Shown here in pieces: positions 21,520 through 30,034 of a DNA stretch of 64,000 nt. Position 1 is the first letter of the stretch. Every line of letters starts with the position of its first letter. The stretch spans positions 124,001-188,000 of the forward strand of contig NZ_JACTAH010000001.1 in the NCBI RefSeq assembly GCF_014489115.1, in the 5' to 3' direction. A program made the position numbers and the translations under genes. Source of the DNA: Thauera sedimentorum. GTDB lineage: Bacteria; Pseudomonadota; Gammaproteobacteria; Burkholderiales; Rhodocyclaceae. The notes below the pieces were generated by a model that saw only the letters and a program-made list of their open reading frames with translations, did no database searches and was not told the origin of the DNA.

Positions 21520-24132
21520 ATGACCCAAACCTCGTCGCTGGCATTCGGATCGAGCCGGATGCCGATCGAGTTTGACCCGCAGCGCCTGCCGCACCTGCCC
21601 GGTGCGCTCGGTGCGCTGCTGTTCGTGGTCGGCCTGGCGCTCGCCCTGGGCGCGGCCTTCCTGCCGGGCAGCCTGATGCGCGTGCTGCCGGTCGCGCAGT
21701 CGAGCGGCGCAAACGCCCTGCTGGCGCTTGCCCTGCTCGGCGCGGCGGCAGGGCTGCAGCCCTACCGGCGGTTCCTGTGCGCCGACGTGCTGGCCCTCGC
21801 CGCCGCCGCGCTCGCGCTCTTGCCGCTGGTGCAGGCAATGACCGCCTTGTATCCCGCCGACGGTCCCTGGCGCCTGCTGCTCGAAACGCGCAAGGCGCCC
21901 GGCGAGGCTGGCTTCTGGCCGGGCCGCATGTCTCCTTCCTCTTCCCTGGGCCTGCTGATCGCGGCCGCTTGCGTGTATTACCTGAGACGCCTGCGCGGCG
22001 CGCGCGGGGTCAAGGTCTGGCTGGGCATGCTGACCGTGCTGTTTGCCGGCGGCATGGTGGGGGTGCTCGGTCAGTGGCTGGACGTGCCGCTGCTGATCGG
22101 CGCCGCGGGGGACGCGGTGGGGACGGCCTCCGGTACCGCGCTGGCGCTGCTGGTGCTCGTGCTGGTGCTGTTCCGCCTGGCGGTGGGCACGCCGTCGATC
22201 ATCGCCTATTTCGACGGGCGCCCGGATCGCAGCGTCTTCGCCCTGAGCGCGGTGGGCCTGCTGGCGACGCTGGTGGTCGGCGGCATGCTGACCGGTGGCC
22301 TGATGGCCGGGGTCGGGCTGGAAGGCTACCGCCAGGCCCTGGCCGAATCGCTGCGCACCCATCTTCTGCTGGCCGAAGCCGAACTCCGTGAGGCGGGCCG
22401 CATTACCGACGAGGCACACCGGCGTGCCGAGGCCGGGGTGCCGGACTGGTTCGTGGTGCCGGATGCGGTGGCCGGCGGACGCGGTGCCAGCGTGGCGGTG
22501 CGGATCGAGCCGCCGGCTGCATCGGCATCGCGCGCAGGGGGGCTGCGCTTGCCGCTCTCGGACCGGGATGGCATCTCGCTGGCGATGCGGGGCGGCTGGT
22601 TGATCGAGGGGCGCCGTGCGCTCAACGGCGGGCGCGGGGATCTGGTGGTGGAGATGCCGTTTTCGGCCTTCGACCTGCTCGCCGAGCGTGTGGCCGCGCT
22701 TGGGCGCAGTGGCGAGCTGGTGGTTTGCGGGCGGCAGGCTGCGGGTGGTGCCGAACAGTGCTTCCCGACCCGGCGCATCGTCCATGCCTTCGAGCGCGAC
22801 CTGGTTCAGGCACGCAAGGCGGAGCCCACGCCGATGGCGCGCGCGCTGGGCGGAGAGAGCGGAGTCTCGGAGGTCCGCGACTACCGCCAGCATCGGGTGA
22901 TGGCCGCCTATGCGCCGCTGACCGGCAAGGTGGCGGCGGTGCTGAAGGTGGACGTGGTCGAGCTGCAGGCGCCCCTGCGCCAGGCGCTGTGGGCGGGCGT
23001 GGTGCTGGTGGCGGTGGTGGCGCTGCTGGGCGGTGCGGTGGTGTATCGCCATGTGCGCCCCTTGATCCTGCGCCTGAGCCGCACCGAGCGCGCGCTCAAC
23101 CGCGCCCAGGCCGTGGCCCAGGTGGGCAGCTGGTACGCCAATGCGCGCAGCCGGCGGATCGTGTGGTCGGACGAGACCTACCGCATCTTCGCCGTTCCGC
23201 CAGGCACGCAGATCAGCCACGACGTGTTCATGCAGGCGGTGCATCCGGACGACCGCGCCCGGGTGGATGCGGCCTGGCAGCGCGCGCTGGGCGGCGCACC
23301 CTACGATATCGAGCACCGCATCCTCGCCGGCGGGCAGGTGCGCTGGGTGCGCGAGCGCGCCGAACTGGCCTTCGACGCCAGCGGCGCGATGGTCGGCGCG
23401 ACCGGCACGGTCGAGGACGTCACCGAGCGCAAGGCGCGCGAGGCGGAGCTGCTGGGTTCCCGCCAGAAGCTGCGCGATCTCGCGGCCTACCACGAGAAGC
23501 TGCGCGAGGAGGAGCGCACCCACATCGCGCGCGAGATCCACGACGAGCTCGGCCAGCACCTGACCGCCCTGCGCATGGACGCTGCGCTGCTGCAGCTGAA
23601 CTACGGCGAGGGCAACCCCGGCCTGGCGCAGAAGGTCAGCGCGATGAAGAAGCTGATCGACCGGACCATCAAGGTGGTGCGCGGGGTGGCCAGCAGCCTG
23701 CGTCCGGCCGCGCTCGATCTCGGCCTGGCGTCTGCGGCCGAATGGCTGGTCGGCGAGTTCCGCGCGCGCAGCGGGGTGGAGTGCACGCTCGAACTTCCCG
23801 GGCATGAGCCTGCGCTGGACGACGCGCGCGCCACCGTGGTGTTCCGCATCCTGCAGGAATCGCTCACCAACATCACCCGCCACGCGGCCGCCAGCAGGGT
23901 GGACATCCGCATCGCCGAGCTGGACGGCCGCCTGCGCCTGGAAGTGCGTGACGACGGTGTCGGCTTCGACCCGGCCGAGGTGCGTGAGCGCAAGACCTTC
24001 GGGCTGATGGGTATCCGCGAGCGTGCGATGATGTTCGGCGGCAGCGCCAGCTTCATCAGCCGTCCCGGCGAGGGAACCAGGCTGCAGGTGGAGATGCCCT
24101 TGGGTGAAGACCATTCCCGGAGTGACCGATGA
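21520..24132 (+). CDS. PAS-containing NarL-type sensor histidine kinase
   Basis: An 870-residue membrane sensor kinase. The N-terminal third has about seven hydrophobic segments, then a periplasmic or extended region, another helix (about 490-510), and a PAS/PAC domain (about 530-650, ending VTERKAREAEL). Next is a HisKA_3 dimerisation domain with the phospho-His in REIHDELGQH near residue 674. The HATPase_c domain shows DDGVGFDPAE and FGLMGIRERA. This kinase type pairs with LuxR-type regulators, and the next gene is one, overlapping by 4 bp. The signal is unknown. The ATG at 21520 is preferred; the frame is open 25 codons upstream. Confidence 0.88.
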   Translation: MTQTSSLAFGSSRMPIEFDPQRLPHLPGALGALLFVVGLALALGAAFLPGSLMRVLPVAQSSGANALLALALLGAAAGLQPYRRFLCADVLALAAAALALLPLVQAMTALYPADGPWRLLLETRKAPGEAGFWPGRMSPSSSLGLLIAAACVYYLRRLRGARGVKVWLGMLTVLFAGGMVGVLGQWLDVPLLIGAAGDAVGTASGTALALLVLVLVLFRLAVGTPSIIAYFDGRPDRSVFALSAVGLLATLVVGGMLTGGLMAGVGLEGYRQALAESLRTHLLLAEAELREAGRITDEAHRRAEAGVPDWFVVPDAVAGGRGASVAVRIEPPAASASRAGGLRLPLSDRDGISLAMRGGWLIEGRRALNGGRGDLVVEMPFSAFDLLAERVAALGRSGELVVCGRQAAGGAEQCFPTRRIVHAFERDLVQARKAEPTPMARALGGESGVSEVRDYRQHRVMAAYAPLTGKVAAVLKVDVVELQAPLRQALWAGVVLVAVVALLGGAVVYRHVRPLILRLSRTERALNRAQAVAQVGSWYANARSRRIVWSDETYRIFAVPPGTQISHDVFMQAVHPDDRARVDAAWQRALGGAPYDIEHRILAGGQVRWVRERAELAFDASGAMVGATGTVEDVTERKAREAELLGSRQKLRDLAAYHEKLREEERTHIAREIHDELGQHLTALRMDAALLQLNYGEGNPGLAQKVSAMKKLIDRTIKVVRGVASSLRPAALDLGLASAAEWLVGEFRARSGVECTLELPGHEPALDDARATVVFRILQESLTNITRHAAASRVDIRIAELDGRLRLEVRDDGVGFDPAEVRERKTFGLMGIRERAMMFGGSASFISRPGEGTRLQVEMPLGEDHSRSDR

Positions 24133-24761
24133 TCCGCATTCTGATTGCCGACGACCACGCGATCGTGCGCCAGGGCGTGCGCCAGGTGCTGGCCTTCGCC
24201 CCGGACCTGGAGGTGGTGGACGAGGCGCGGGACGGATGGGAAGTGGTCGAGCGGCTGCGCGCAGGCGGAATCGACCTGCTCATCACCGACATGAGCATGC
24301 CGGGGCCTCACGGCGTGGATCTGGTCAAGCGGGTCAAGGACGAGCACCCGAGGCTTCCGGTGCTGGTGCTGACCATGCACGGCGAAGCGCAGGTGACCGC
24401 GCGCGTGCTGAAGGCCGGGGCCACCGGCTATCTCACCAAGGACAGCGAGCCCGAGGTGTTGATCGAGGCCGCGCGCAAGGTGGCCGGAGGCGGGCGGCAC
24501 ATCGATCCGACACTGGCCGAGAAGCTGGTCTTCGAGACTTCGCTGGCCGGCGAGCAGCGTCCGCACGAGCGCCTGTCGAATCGCGAGTACGAAGTGCTGG
24601 TGCGCATCGCCCAGGGCGAAAGCCTGAACGACATCGCGGAGGCCCTGCACATCTCGGCCAAGACCATCAGCACGCACAAGGCCCGCCTGATGCAGAAGCT
24701 CAACCTGCACTCCACCGCCGAACTGGTGCGCTATGCCCTGCAGAACGGCCTGAGCGGCTGA
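24129..24761 (+). CDS. NarL/FixJ-family response regulator
   Basis: A 210-residue response regulator. The receiver has the acidic pair DD at 8-9, phospho-acceptor Asp54 in LLITDMSMPG and the conserved Lys in YLTKDSEPE. The C-terminal LuxR-type helix-turn-helix contains LSNREYEVLVRIAQGESLND and ISAKTISTHKARLMQKL. Its ATG overlaps the kinase stop (ATGA), so it is the cognate partner. Targets cannot be read from here; the following signalling genes on the same strand are candidates. Confidence 0.93.
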   Translation: MIRILIADDHAIVRQGVRQVLAFAPDLEVVDEARDGWEVVERLRAGGIDLLITDMSMPGPHGVDLVKRVKDEHPRLPVLVLTMHGEAQVTARVLKAGATGYLTKDSEPEVLIEAARKVAGGGRHIDPTLAEKLVFETSLAGEQRPHERLSNREYEVLVRIAQGESLNDIAEALHISAKTISTHKARLMQKLNLHSTAELVRYALQNGLSG

Positions 24762-24938
24762 GATCTGCGGGATGTGACTCGGCGCCCGCCGGCCAGGGAA
24801 TACCTCGCGTCTCCCGGGCGGGTGTCGGGAAATCCCTACGGACTGTCGCTGCCGGCTGCAGCGCATCGCCATGCGACGCCGATTTTCCGCTTGCCCGCCA
24901 GCCGGCAAACTGGCCGCAATGCGTCAACGGCGGCAGGC

Positions 24939-25343
24939 ATGAAGATTCTGGTGGTGGATGACAATCGGGAAGTATGGGCGCGGCTGATCGGTCTGCTGGG
25001 GGAAGGGCCGTTGCCGGAAATCGCCTACGCCGCGGATATCGCCCAGGCGCGCGCAATGCTTGAACGCTGCACGCCGGAACTGGTGGTGCTGGAAACGCGC
25101 CTGCCCGACGGCAGCGGACTCAGCCTGCTGAACGAACTGCGCGCCACCCGCCCGGGCCTGCCGGTGGCGATGTTTTCCAATCATCCCGAGCTTTCGCGCC
25201 ATGCGCTCGCCCAGGGGGCGTGTTGCTTCTTCGACAAGTCGCTCGATTTCCCCGAGCTGCTGACGCTGCTGCAGGCGGATGCGCCGGGGCGCGATGCCGC
25301 GGCGGACGGGGCGGGCCCCGCGTGTTGTGGCGGGGCGCAGTAA
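24939..25343 (+). CDS. Stand-alone receiver-domain protein with Glu at the phosphoacceptor position
   Basis: A 134-residue protein that is essentially one receiver domain (about 1-118) plus a short Ala/Gly-rich tail. The N-terminal VVDDN acidic pair, the Ser in AMFSNHPE and the Lys in CFFDKSLD are kept, but the phosphoacceptor is Glu52 (VVLETRLPDGSGL) where the family has Asp. The Lys and LPDGSG context makes the alignment firm. Glu can imitate the phosphorylated state, so the protein may be locked on or unregulated by phosphorylation. It lies 25 bp before the GGDEF-EAL gene, suggesting a shared transcript. An in-frame GTG at 24774 would add 55 residues without family similarity. Confidence 0.75.
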   Translation: MKILVVDDNREVWARLIGLLGEGPLPEIAYAADIAQARAMLERCTPELVVLETRLPDGSGLSLLNELRATRPGLPVAMFSNHPELSRHALAQGACCFFDKSLDFPELLTLLQADAPGRDAAADGAGPACCGGAQ

Positions 25344-25368
25344 TGGGTCACAGGGCGGAGGGGGTTGA

Positions 25369-26832
25369 ATGATGCGGCGACCGGCATGTGAATCGCGCCC
25401 CTGCGCTCCCGCTGCGGAGGCGGATGTTGGCGAGCGCGATGGCGAGTGGGACCTCTGCCGCTTCACCCACGCGCCGGCGGTCGATTCGGCCGAGACCGAT
25501 GCCCTCACCGGCCTGCCGAACCGCCAGGGCTGCGTGCGCGAGATCGACCGCGCGCTGGCCTTTCGCCATGCGCGCGGTGCGCTGCTGCTGATCGACCTCG
25601 ACATGTTTCGCAGCATCAACGGCAGCCTGGGACACGACTGCGGCGACTGCCTGTTGCGGGCGGTCGCGGCCCGCCTGCAGGCGCACCTGCCGCCGGGGGC
25701 GTTTCTGGCGCGTTTCAGTGGCGACGAATTCGCCGTCGTGCTGCGCGGGGCGACGCTGGATGAAGCCGGCGAGCGGGCCGCGGGGCTGCTGGAGTGCTTC
25801 GACGAGCCCTTTGCCTTCGGGGGGCTGCAGCTGCTGCAGCAGGCCAGCATCGGTGTGGCGCTGTATCCGCAACATGGCGAGTCGGCCAATGAACTGCACA
25901 GCCATGCCGACCTGGCGCTGCACCGCGCCAAGAAGCTCGGGCGGCGGACCTGGCAGTGCTACGAGACCAACATGGGCGCGCGGGTACGCCGGCGGCAGTT
26001 CCTGCTCGGACGCCTGCGCCGTGCCTTGCTGGGCACCGAGTTCCACCTGCACTACCAACCGCGGATCGAACTCGCCAGTGGGGCCATCTGCGGCTGGGAA
26101 GCCCTGCTGCGCTGGAATTGCCCGGGCGATGGGGCGGTAAGCCCCGCGGAGTTCATCCCGGTGGCGGAGGACAGCGGACTGATCGTGCCGATCGGCGAGT
26201 GGGCGCTGCGCGAAGCCTGCCGCCAGTTCGTGTCCTGGCGGAACCAGGGGCTGGAGCCGGGCAGCCTGGCGGTGAACCTCTCACCGCGCCAGTTGCGTGC
26301 GCCGCAACTGGTGGAGCGCGTGGCGGCCATCCTCGAGGAGACCGGCATGCCGGCCGCGATGCTGGAACTGGAGATCACCGAGACCGCGGTGATGGAGGAG
26401 TTCGACAGCTCGGCGGACATCCTGACCCGGCTCTCGGATCTCGGTGTCGGCATCGCGGTCGACGATTTCGGCACCGGCTACTCGTCGCTCGCCTACCTGC
26501 GCCGGCTGCCGGTCGACAAGCTCAAGATCGATCGCAGCTTCGTGCGCGCACTGGAAGATGGCCCGCACGACGTGGCGATCGTGCGCACCATCATCGAGCT
26601 GGCCTGCACCCTGGGCCTGACGGTGGTGGCCGAGGGCGTGGAGACCGAGGCGCAGTTGCGCCTGCTGAACGGTGCCCGTTGCCACGAGATGCAGGGCTAT
26701 CTGTTCAGTCGTCCCGTTTCGCCGGCGTCCTGCGTGCAGTTGATGCACGCGGGCGCCGGACTGCCGGCTGCGCTGCTGCCGCGCCCTCGGCCGGCGCCGC
26801 CCTTGCGGACTCATTGGGCGCCCGAGTGGTGA
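25369..26832 (+). CDS. GGDEF-EAL protein, probable cyclic di-GMP phosphodiesterase
   Basis: A 487-residue soluble protein with GGDEF (about 40-200) and EAL (about 215-465) domains and no sensor domain. The cyclase motif is SGDEF, with no RxxD inhibitory site before it, so synthesis is uncertain. The EAL half keeps every expected catalytic element: EALLRW, NLSPRQL, ELEITETAVM, VDDFGTGYSSL, KLKIDRSFV, VAEGVETE and MQGYLFSRP. It should therefore degrade c-di-GMP, perhaps with GTP-responsive GGDEF control. Its last 43 codons overlap the convergent NhaR-like gene. Confidence 0.9.
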   Translation: MMRRPACESRPCAPAAEADVGERDGEWDLCRFTHAPAVDSAETDALTGLPNRQGCVREIDRALAFRHARGALLLIDLDMFRSINGSLGHDCGDCLLRAVAARLQAHLPPGAFLARFSGDEFAVVLRGATLDEAGERAAGLLECFDEPFAFGGLQLLQQASIGVALYPQHGESANELHSHADLALHRAKKLGRRTWQCYETNMGARVRRRQFLLGRLRRALLGTEFHLHYQPRIELASGAICGWEALLRWNCPGDGAVSPAEFIPVAEDSGLIVPIGEWALREACRQFVSWRNQGLEPGSLAVNLSPRQLRAPQLVERVAAILEETGMPAAMLELEITETAVMEEFDSSADILTRLSDLGVGIAVDDFGTGYSSLAYLRRLPVDKLKIDRSFVRALEDGPHDVAIVRTIIELACTLGLTVVAEGVETEAQLRLLNGARCHEMQGYLFSRPVSPASCVQLMHAGAGLPAALLPRPRPAPPLRTHWAPEW

Positions 26833-27718
26833 GCCCGTCGGTCTCCCGCGCCCGGCTCACTGCACGGATCGCGGGGTGGGTGAGGCGGCGCTCGACCGAG
26901 ATCGCATAGAAGGCTTCGGTAACCTCGGGTGCTTCGCCGATGAGGCGGACGCCGTGCTGCCGGCAGATCTGCTCGGCCAGCAGGGTGGGGGCCAGGAAGA
27001 CGCCGGCACCGGCCTCCCCGAAGGCGGTCATCAGCGCGCTGTCGTCGAATTCTCCCACGACCCGGGGGCGGATGCGGCGATCCTCGAGCCAGTGCAGCAT
27101 GGGCGCGCGTACCGCCGCCTCGGTGCCCGGCAGCAGCAACGGCGCACCGTGCAGGCAGCCCGGGAAGTCTCCCTTCAGCGATTCCGACAGTCTCTCCGTG
27201 GCGAACAGGCTGACCGAGGACTCGGCCAGCTTGTGGCTGTAGCCGCGCACGTCCATCTGGGGCGGCAACGGGCTGTCGGCCAGCACCACATCGAGCTTGT
27301 GGATCGCCAGATCGCCGAGCAGGCGGTCGAGCTTGTCCTCGCGGCAGACGATGCGCACCTGCTCCGGCAGGGACAGCGAGGGCGCCAGCAGCACCCAGGC
27401 GATGGCCTTCGGCACCACGTCCGCCACGCCGACCCGGAACGGCAGGACATGGCCGGTCGAGCGGCTGCTCAGTGCGGTCTCCAGCTCGTTGCCGAGGCGG
27501 AAGATCTCGTCGGCATAGGTCAGCACCATCTCGCCGGTCTCGGTCAGCACCAGGCGGCGCCCGTGGCGGCGGAACAGGGTGACGCCCAGGCTGGCTTCCA
27601 GCGTGGCGATCTGTCCCGACAGCGTCTGCGGCGCCAGCCCCGAGCGTTCGCTCGCCCGTACCACGCCGCCTGCGCGTGCCACGCTCCAGAAGTGGTGGAG
27701 TTGCTTGAAGTTGATCAT
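26705..27718 (-). CDS. nhaR: NhaR-like LysR-family transcriptional regulator
   Basis: A 337-residue LysR protein closest in pattern to NhaR, the sodium-responsive activator. The HTH region has INFKQLHHFWSVARAGG and APQTLSGQIATLEASLGVTLF. The effector domain has VGVADVVPKAIAWVL, HKLDVVLADSPL and the NhaR-type GEFDDSALMTAFGEAGAGVFLAPTLL. NhaR proteins are about 300 residues; the extra Ala/Arg/Pro-rich tail (about 293-337) is encoded entirely opposite the end of the GGDEF-EAL gene. No nhaA-type antiporter gene lies in the window, so the target is unknown. Confidence 0.82.
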   Translation of the reverse strand: MINFKQLHHFWSVARAGGVVRASERSGLAPQTLSGQIATLEASLGVTLFRRHGRRLVLTETGEMVLTYADEIFRLGNELETALSSRSTGHVLPFRVGVADVVPKAIAWVLLAPSLSLPEQVRIVCREDKLDRLLGDLAIHKLDVVLADSPLPPQMDVRGYSHKLAESSVSLFATERLSESLKGDFPGCLHGAPLLLPGTEAAVRAPMLHWLEDRRIRPRVVGEFDDSALMTAFGEAGAGVFLAPTLLAEQICRQHGVRLIGEAPEVTEAFYAISVERRLTHPAIRAVSRARETDGLTTRAPNESARAAPAEGAAAAQPAVRRPRASTARRTPAKRDD

Positions 27719-27846
27719 CGTCGTGAATTGTTCGAAAAAACAGGATAAAGATTCAGTTGAACTCGGATTTTACCGAACAGTCCTAGACGTAGCATTCGGC
27801 ATGCTCATCGGCGTGCCGGGCTTGCCAAGTTCAAAGGAGAATGTGC

Positions 27847-28188
27847 ATGCGTATCGATCTGCGGTGTGACGGTGTCGAGCCCAGCCCCGGGCTCAAGGAC
27901 TACGTGGCCAAGCGGATGCGTTTCGCCATCGGTCGCTTTCGCGACCATATCCAGTGGGCGCGCGTGAAGCTGGCGGATGTGAACGGGCCGCGCGGCGGCA
28001 CGGACAAGCGTTGCGTGGTACAACTGCGCCTGCGCAACCTGCCGGACGTGATCTTCACGATCACCGAAATCGAGGTGCGCACCGCGGTGGATCGCGCCGC
28101 AGACCGCGTGGCGCGCGTGCTGGCGAGCAGGCTGGACCGCCAGCGTCACGGCATGCGGGTGCAGCCGGCGGCGCTGGCCGGCGCCTGA
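27847..28188 (+). CDS. HPF/RaiA-like ribosome-associated protein
   Basis: A 113-residue protein with the S30AE (HPF/RaiA) pattern: beta strand IDLRCDGVEPSPGLKDYVAKRM, then RFRDHIQWARVKLADVNG, a strand VVQLRL, and the helix TAVDRAADRVARVLASRL. Family members bind the small ribosomal subunit in slow growth or stress. The ATG at 27847 is chosen because an AAAGGAG site lies 7 bp upstream; the ATG at 27841 is too close to it. Standing alone, upstream of yccA, it has its own short 5' region. The assignment is by fold pattern, not close identity. Confidence 0.7.
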   Translation: MRIDLRCDGVEPSPGLKDYVAKRMRFAIGRFRDHIQWARVKLADVNGPRGGTDKRCVVQLRLRNLPDVIFTITEIEVRTAVDRAADRVARVLASRLDRQRHGMRVQPAALAGA

Positions 28189-28257
28189 GCCGGGCCGTGG
28201 CCTGGAAAGAAAACTAGATTCGATGTAGCTGGATTACTTGCAGGAGGTAGACGTTCC

Positions 28258-28923
28258 ATGGAAAACCGCATCGCCACCATGACCCGCTCGGAGGCATCAG
28301 TCCTCTCGACCAACCGGGTCATCCGCAACACATACGTCCTGCTGTCGATGACGCTGGCCTTCTCGGCCGCCGTGGCCGGCGTTTCGATGGCGCTCGGCCT
28401 GCCGCACCCCGGGCTCATCCTGACCCTGGTCGGCTACTTCGGCCTGTTGTTCCTGACCACCAAGCTGCGCAACAGCTCGGGCGGCATTCTCGCGGTGTTC
28501 GCGCTCACCGGCTTCATGGGCTACACGCTTGGGCCGATCATCTCCGCCTACCTGGCGATGCCCAACGGCCACATGGTCGTCATGCAGGCGATGGGCGGCA
28601 CCGCGGCGATCTTCCTCGGCCTGTCCGGCTACGCGCTGACCACCCGCAAGGATTTCTCCTTCATGGGCGGCTTCCTGATGGTCGGCATCCTGGTGGCCTT
28701 CCTGGCCGGCCTGGGCGCGATCTTCTTCGAAGTGCCGGCGCTGTCGCTGGCGGTGTCCGCGATGTTCGTGCTGCTGATGTCGGGCCTCATCCTCTACGAG
28801 ACCAGCAACATCATCCACGGCGGCGAGACCAACTACATCATGGCCACGGTCACGCTGTTCGTGTCGATCTACAACCTCTTCACCAGCTTGCTGCACCTGC
28901 TGGGCTTCATGAACAACGAGTGA
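28258..28923 (+). CDS. yccA: YccA, Bax-inhibitor-1 family inner-membrane protein, FtsH modulator
   Basis: A 221-residue membrane protein with seven helices, very like E. coli YccA along its length: [23 protein letters not shown] has its counterpart there, as do [28 protein letters not shown] and [14 protein letters not shown]. YccA is a substrate and inhibitor of the FtsH protease and protects SecY under translocation stress. A strong AGGAGG site precedes the ATG. HflK and HflC, which also act on FtsH, are encoded 16 kb further on. Confidence 0.92.
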   Translation: MENRIATMTRSEASVLSTNRVIRNTYVLLSMTLAFSAAVAGVSMALGLPHPGLILTLVGYFGLLFLTTKLRNSSGGILAVFALTGFMGYTLGPIISAYLAMPNGHMVVMQAMGGTAAIFLGLSGYALTTRKDFSFMGGFLMVGILVAFLAGLGAIFFEVPALSLAVSAMFVLLMSGLILYETSNIIHGGETNYIMATVTLFVSIYNLFTSLLHLLGFMNNE

Positions 28924-28945
28924 TCGCGCTACGCGCACCATGCGC

Positions 28946-28970
28946 CGGGCGGCCTGCGGGCCGCCCGTTT
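28946..28970 (+). terminator. Intrinsic terminator after yccA
   Basis: Arms 28946-28954 and 28959-28967 pair over 9 GC base pairs with a 4-nt loop, followed directly by TTT and placed 22 bp past the yccA stop. Confidence 0.65.
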
Positions 28971-29022
28971 CGCGTCTACGACGCTCGGATGTATCCACCC
29001 TTCCCCCGGACGGGGGTGGGGT

Positions 29023-29028
29023 TACAAT
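29023..29028 (+). promoter_or_regulatory. Candidate -10 for accA
   Basis: TACAAT lies 28 bp upstream of the accA ATG. No good -35 is seen at the expected distance, so this is a weak call. Confidence 0.3.
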
Positions 29029-29056
29029 ACGCGCCTCTCAAGTTTGGACGGGTCAG

Positions 29057-30025
29057 ATGAAGACCACCTTTCTGGATTTCGAACAGCCGCTGGCCGACCT
29101 CGCGGCCAAGATCGACGAACTGCGCTTCGTGCAGGACGACTCCGCGGTGGACATCTCCGAGGAGATCGCCCGCCTGGAGTCCAAGAGCCAGTCGCTGACC
29201 AAGGATCTGTACGCCAAGCTCACGCCCTGGCAGATCGCCCAGGTCGCGCGCCATCCGCAGCGCCCCTACACGCTGGACTACGCCGAACTGATCTTCACCG
29301 ACTTCGAGGAACTGCACGGCGACCGCGCCTTCGCCGACGACAAGGCGATCGTCGGCGGCCTGGCGCGTTTCAACGGCCAGAGCTGCATGGTGATCGGCCA
29401 CCAGAAGGGGCGCGACACCAAGGAGAAGATCCTGCGCAACTTCGGCATGCCGCGCCCGGAGGGCTACCGCAAGGCGCTGCGCCTGATGAAGATGGCCGAG
29501 AAGTTCGGCCTGCCGGTGTTCACCTTCGTCGACACCCCGGGTGCCTATCCCGGCATCGGTGCGGAAGAGCGTGGCCAGTCGGAGGCGATCGGCCACAACC
29601 TGTACGTGATGGCCGAACTCAAGGTGCCGATCATCACCACCATCATCGGCGAGGGCGGCTCCGGCGGCGCGCTGGCGATCGCGGTCGGCGATCAGGTGCA
29701 GATGCTGCAGTACTCCACCTACTCGGTGATCTCGCCGGAAGGCTGCGCCTCCATCCTGTGGAAGAGCGCGGACAAGGCCTCCGAGGCGGCCGAGACCATG
29801 GGCATCACCGCGGCACGCCTGAAGTCGCTCGGCCTGGTCGACAAGGTGGTGAATGAGCCGGTTGGCGGCGCGCATCGCGACTACCGCGCGATGGCGCAGA
29901 GCCTGAAGCGGGCACTGACCGACTCGCTGCGCCAGGTGGCCGACCTGACGCCGGCCCAGCTGGTCGAGCAGCGTCTCGAGAAGCTGATGAGCTACGGGCG
30001 CTTCAAGGAACAGAAAGTCGCCTGA
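29057..30025 (+). CDS. accA: Acetyl-CoA carboxylase carboxyltransferase subunit alpha
   Basis: AccA, 322 residues, the usual length. With AccD it transfers the carboxyl group from carboxybiotin to acetyl-CoA, the first step of fatty acid synthesis. Seen are the N-terminal helix [56 protein letters not shown] and the oxyanion region [11 protein letters not shown]. The ATG at 29057 starts the family N-terminus; upstream in-frame sequence is non-family. The tilS gene follows 9 bp later, a common pair in proteobacteria. Confidence 0.97.
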   Translation: MKTTFLDFEQPLADLAAKIDELRFVQDDSAVDISEEIARLESKSQSLTKDLYAKLTPWQIAQVARHPQRPYTLDYAELIFTDFEELHGDRAFADDKAIVGGLARFNGQSCMVIGHQKGRDTKEKILRNFGMPRPEGYRKALRLMKMAEKFGLPVFTFVDTPGAYPGIGAEERGQSEAIGHNLYVMAELKVPIITTIIGEGGSGGALAIAVGDQVQMLQYSTYSVISPEGCASILWKSADKASEAAETMGITAARLKSLGLVDKVVNEPVGGAHRDYRAMAQSLKRALTDSLRQVADLTPAQLVEQRLEKLMSYGRFKEQKVA

Positions 30026-30034
30026 GATCCACCG

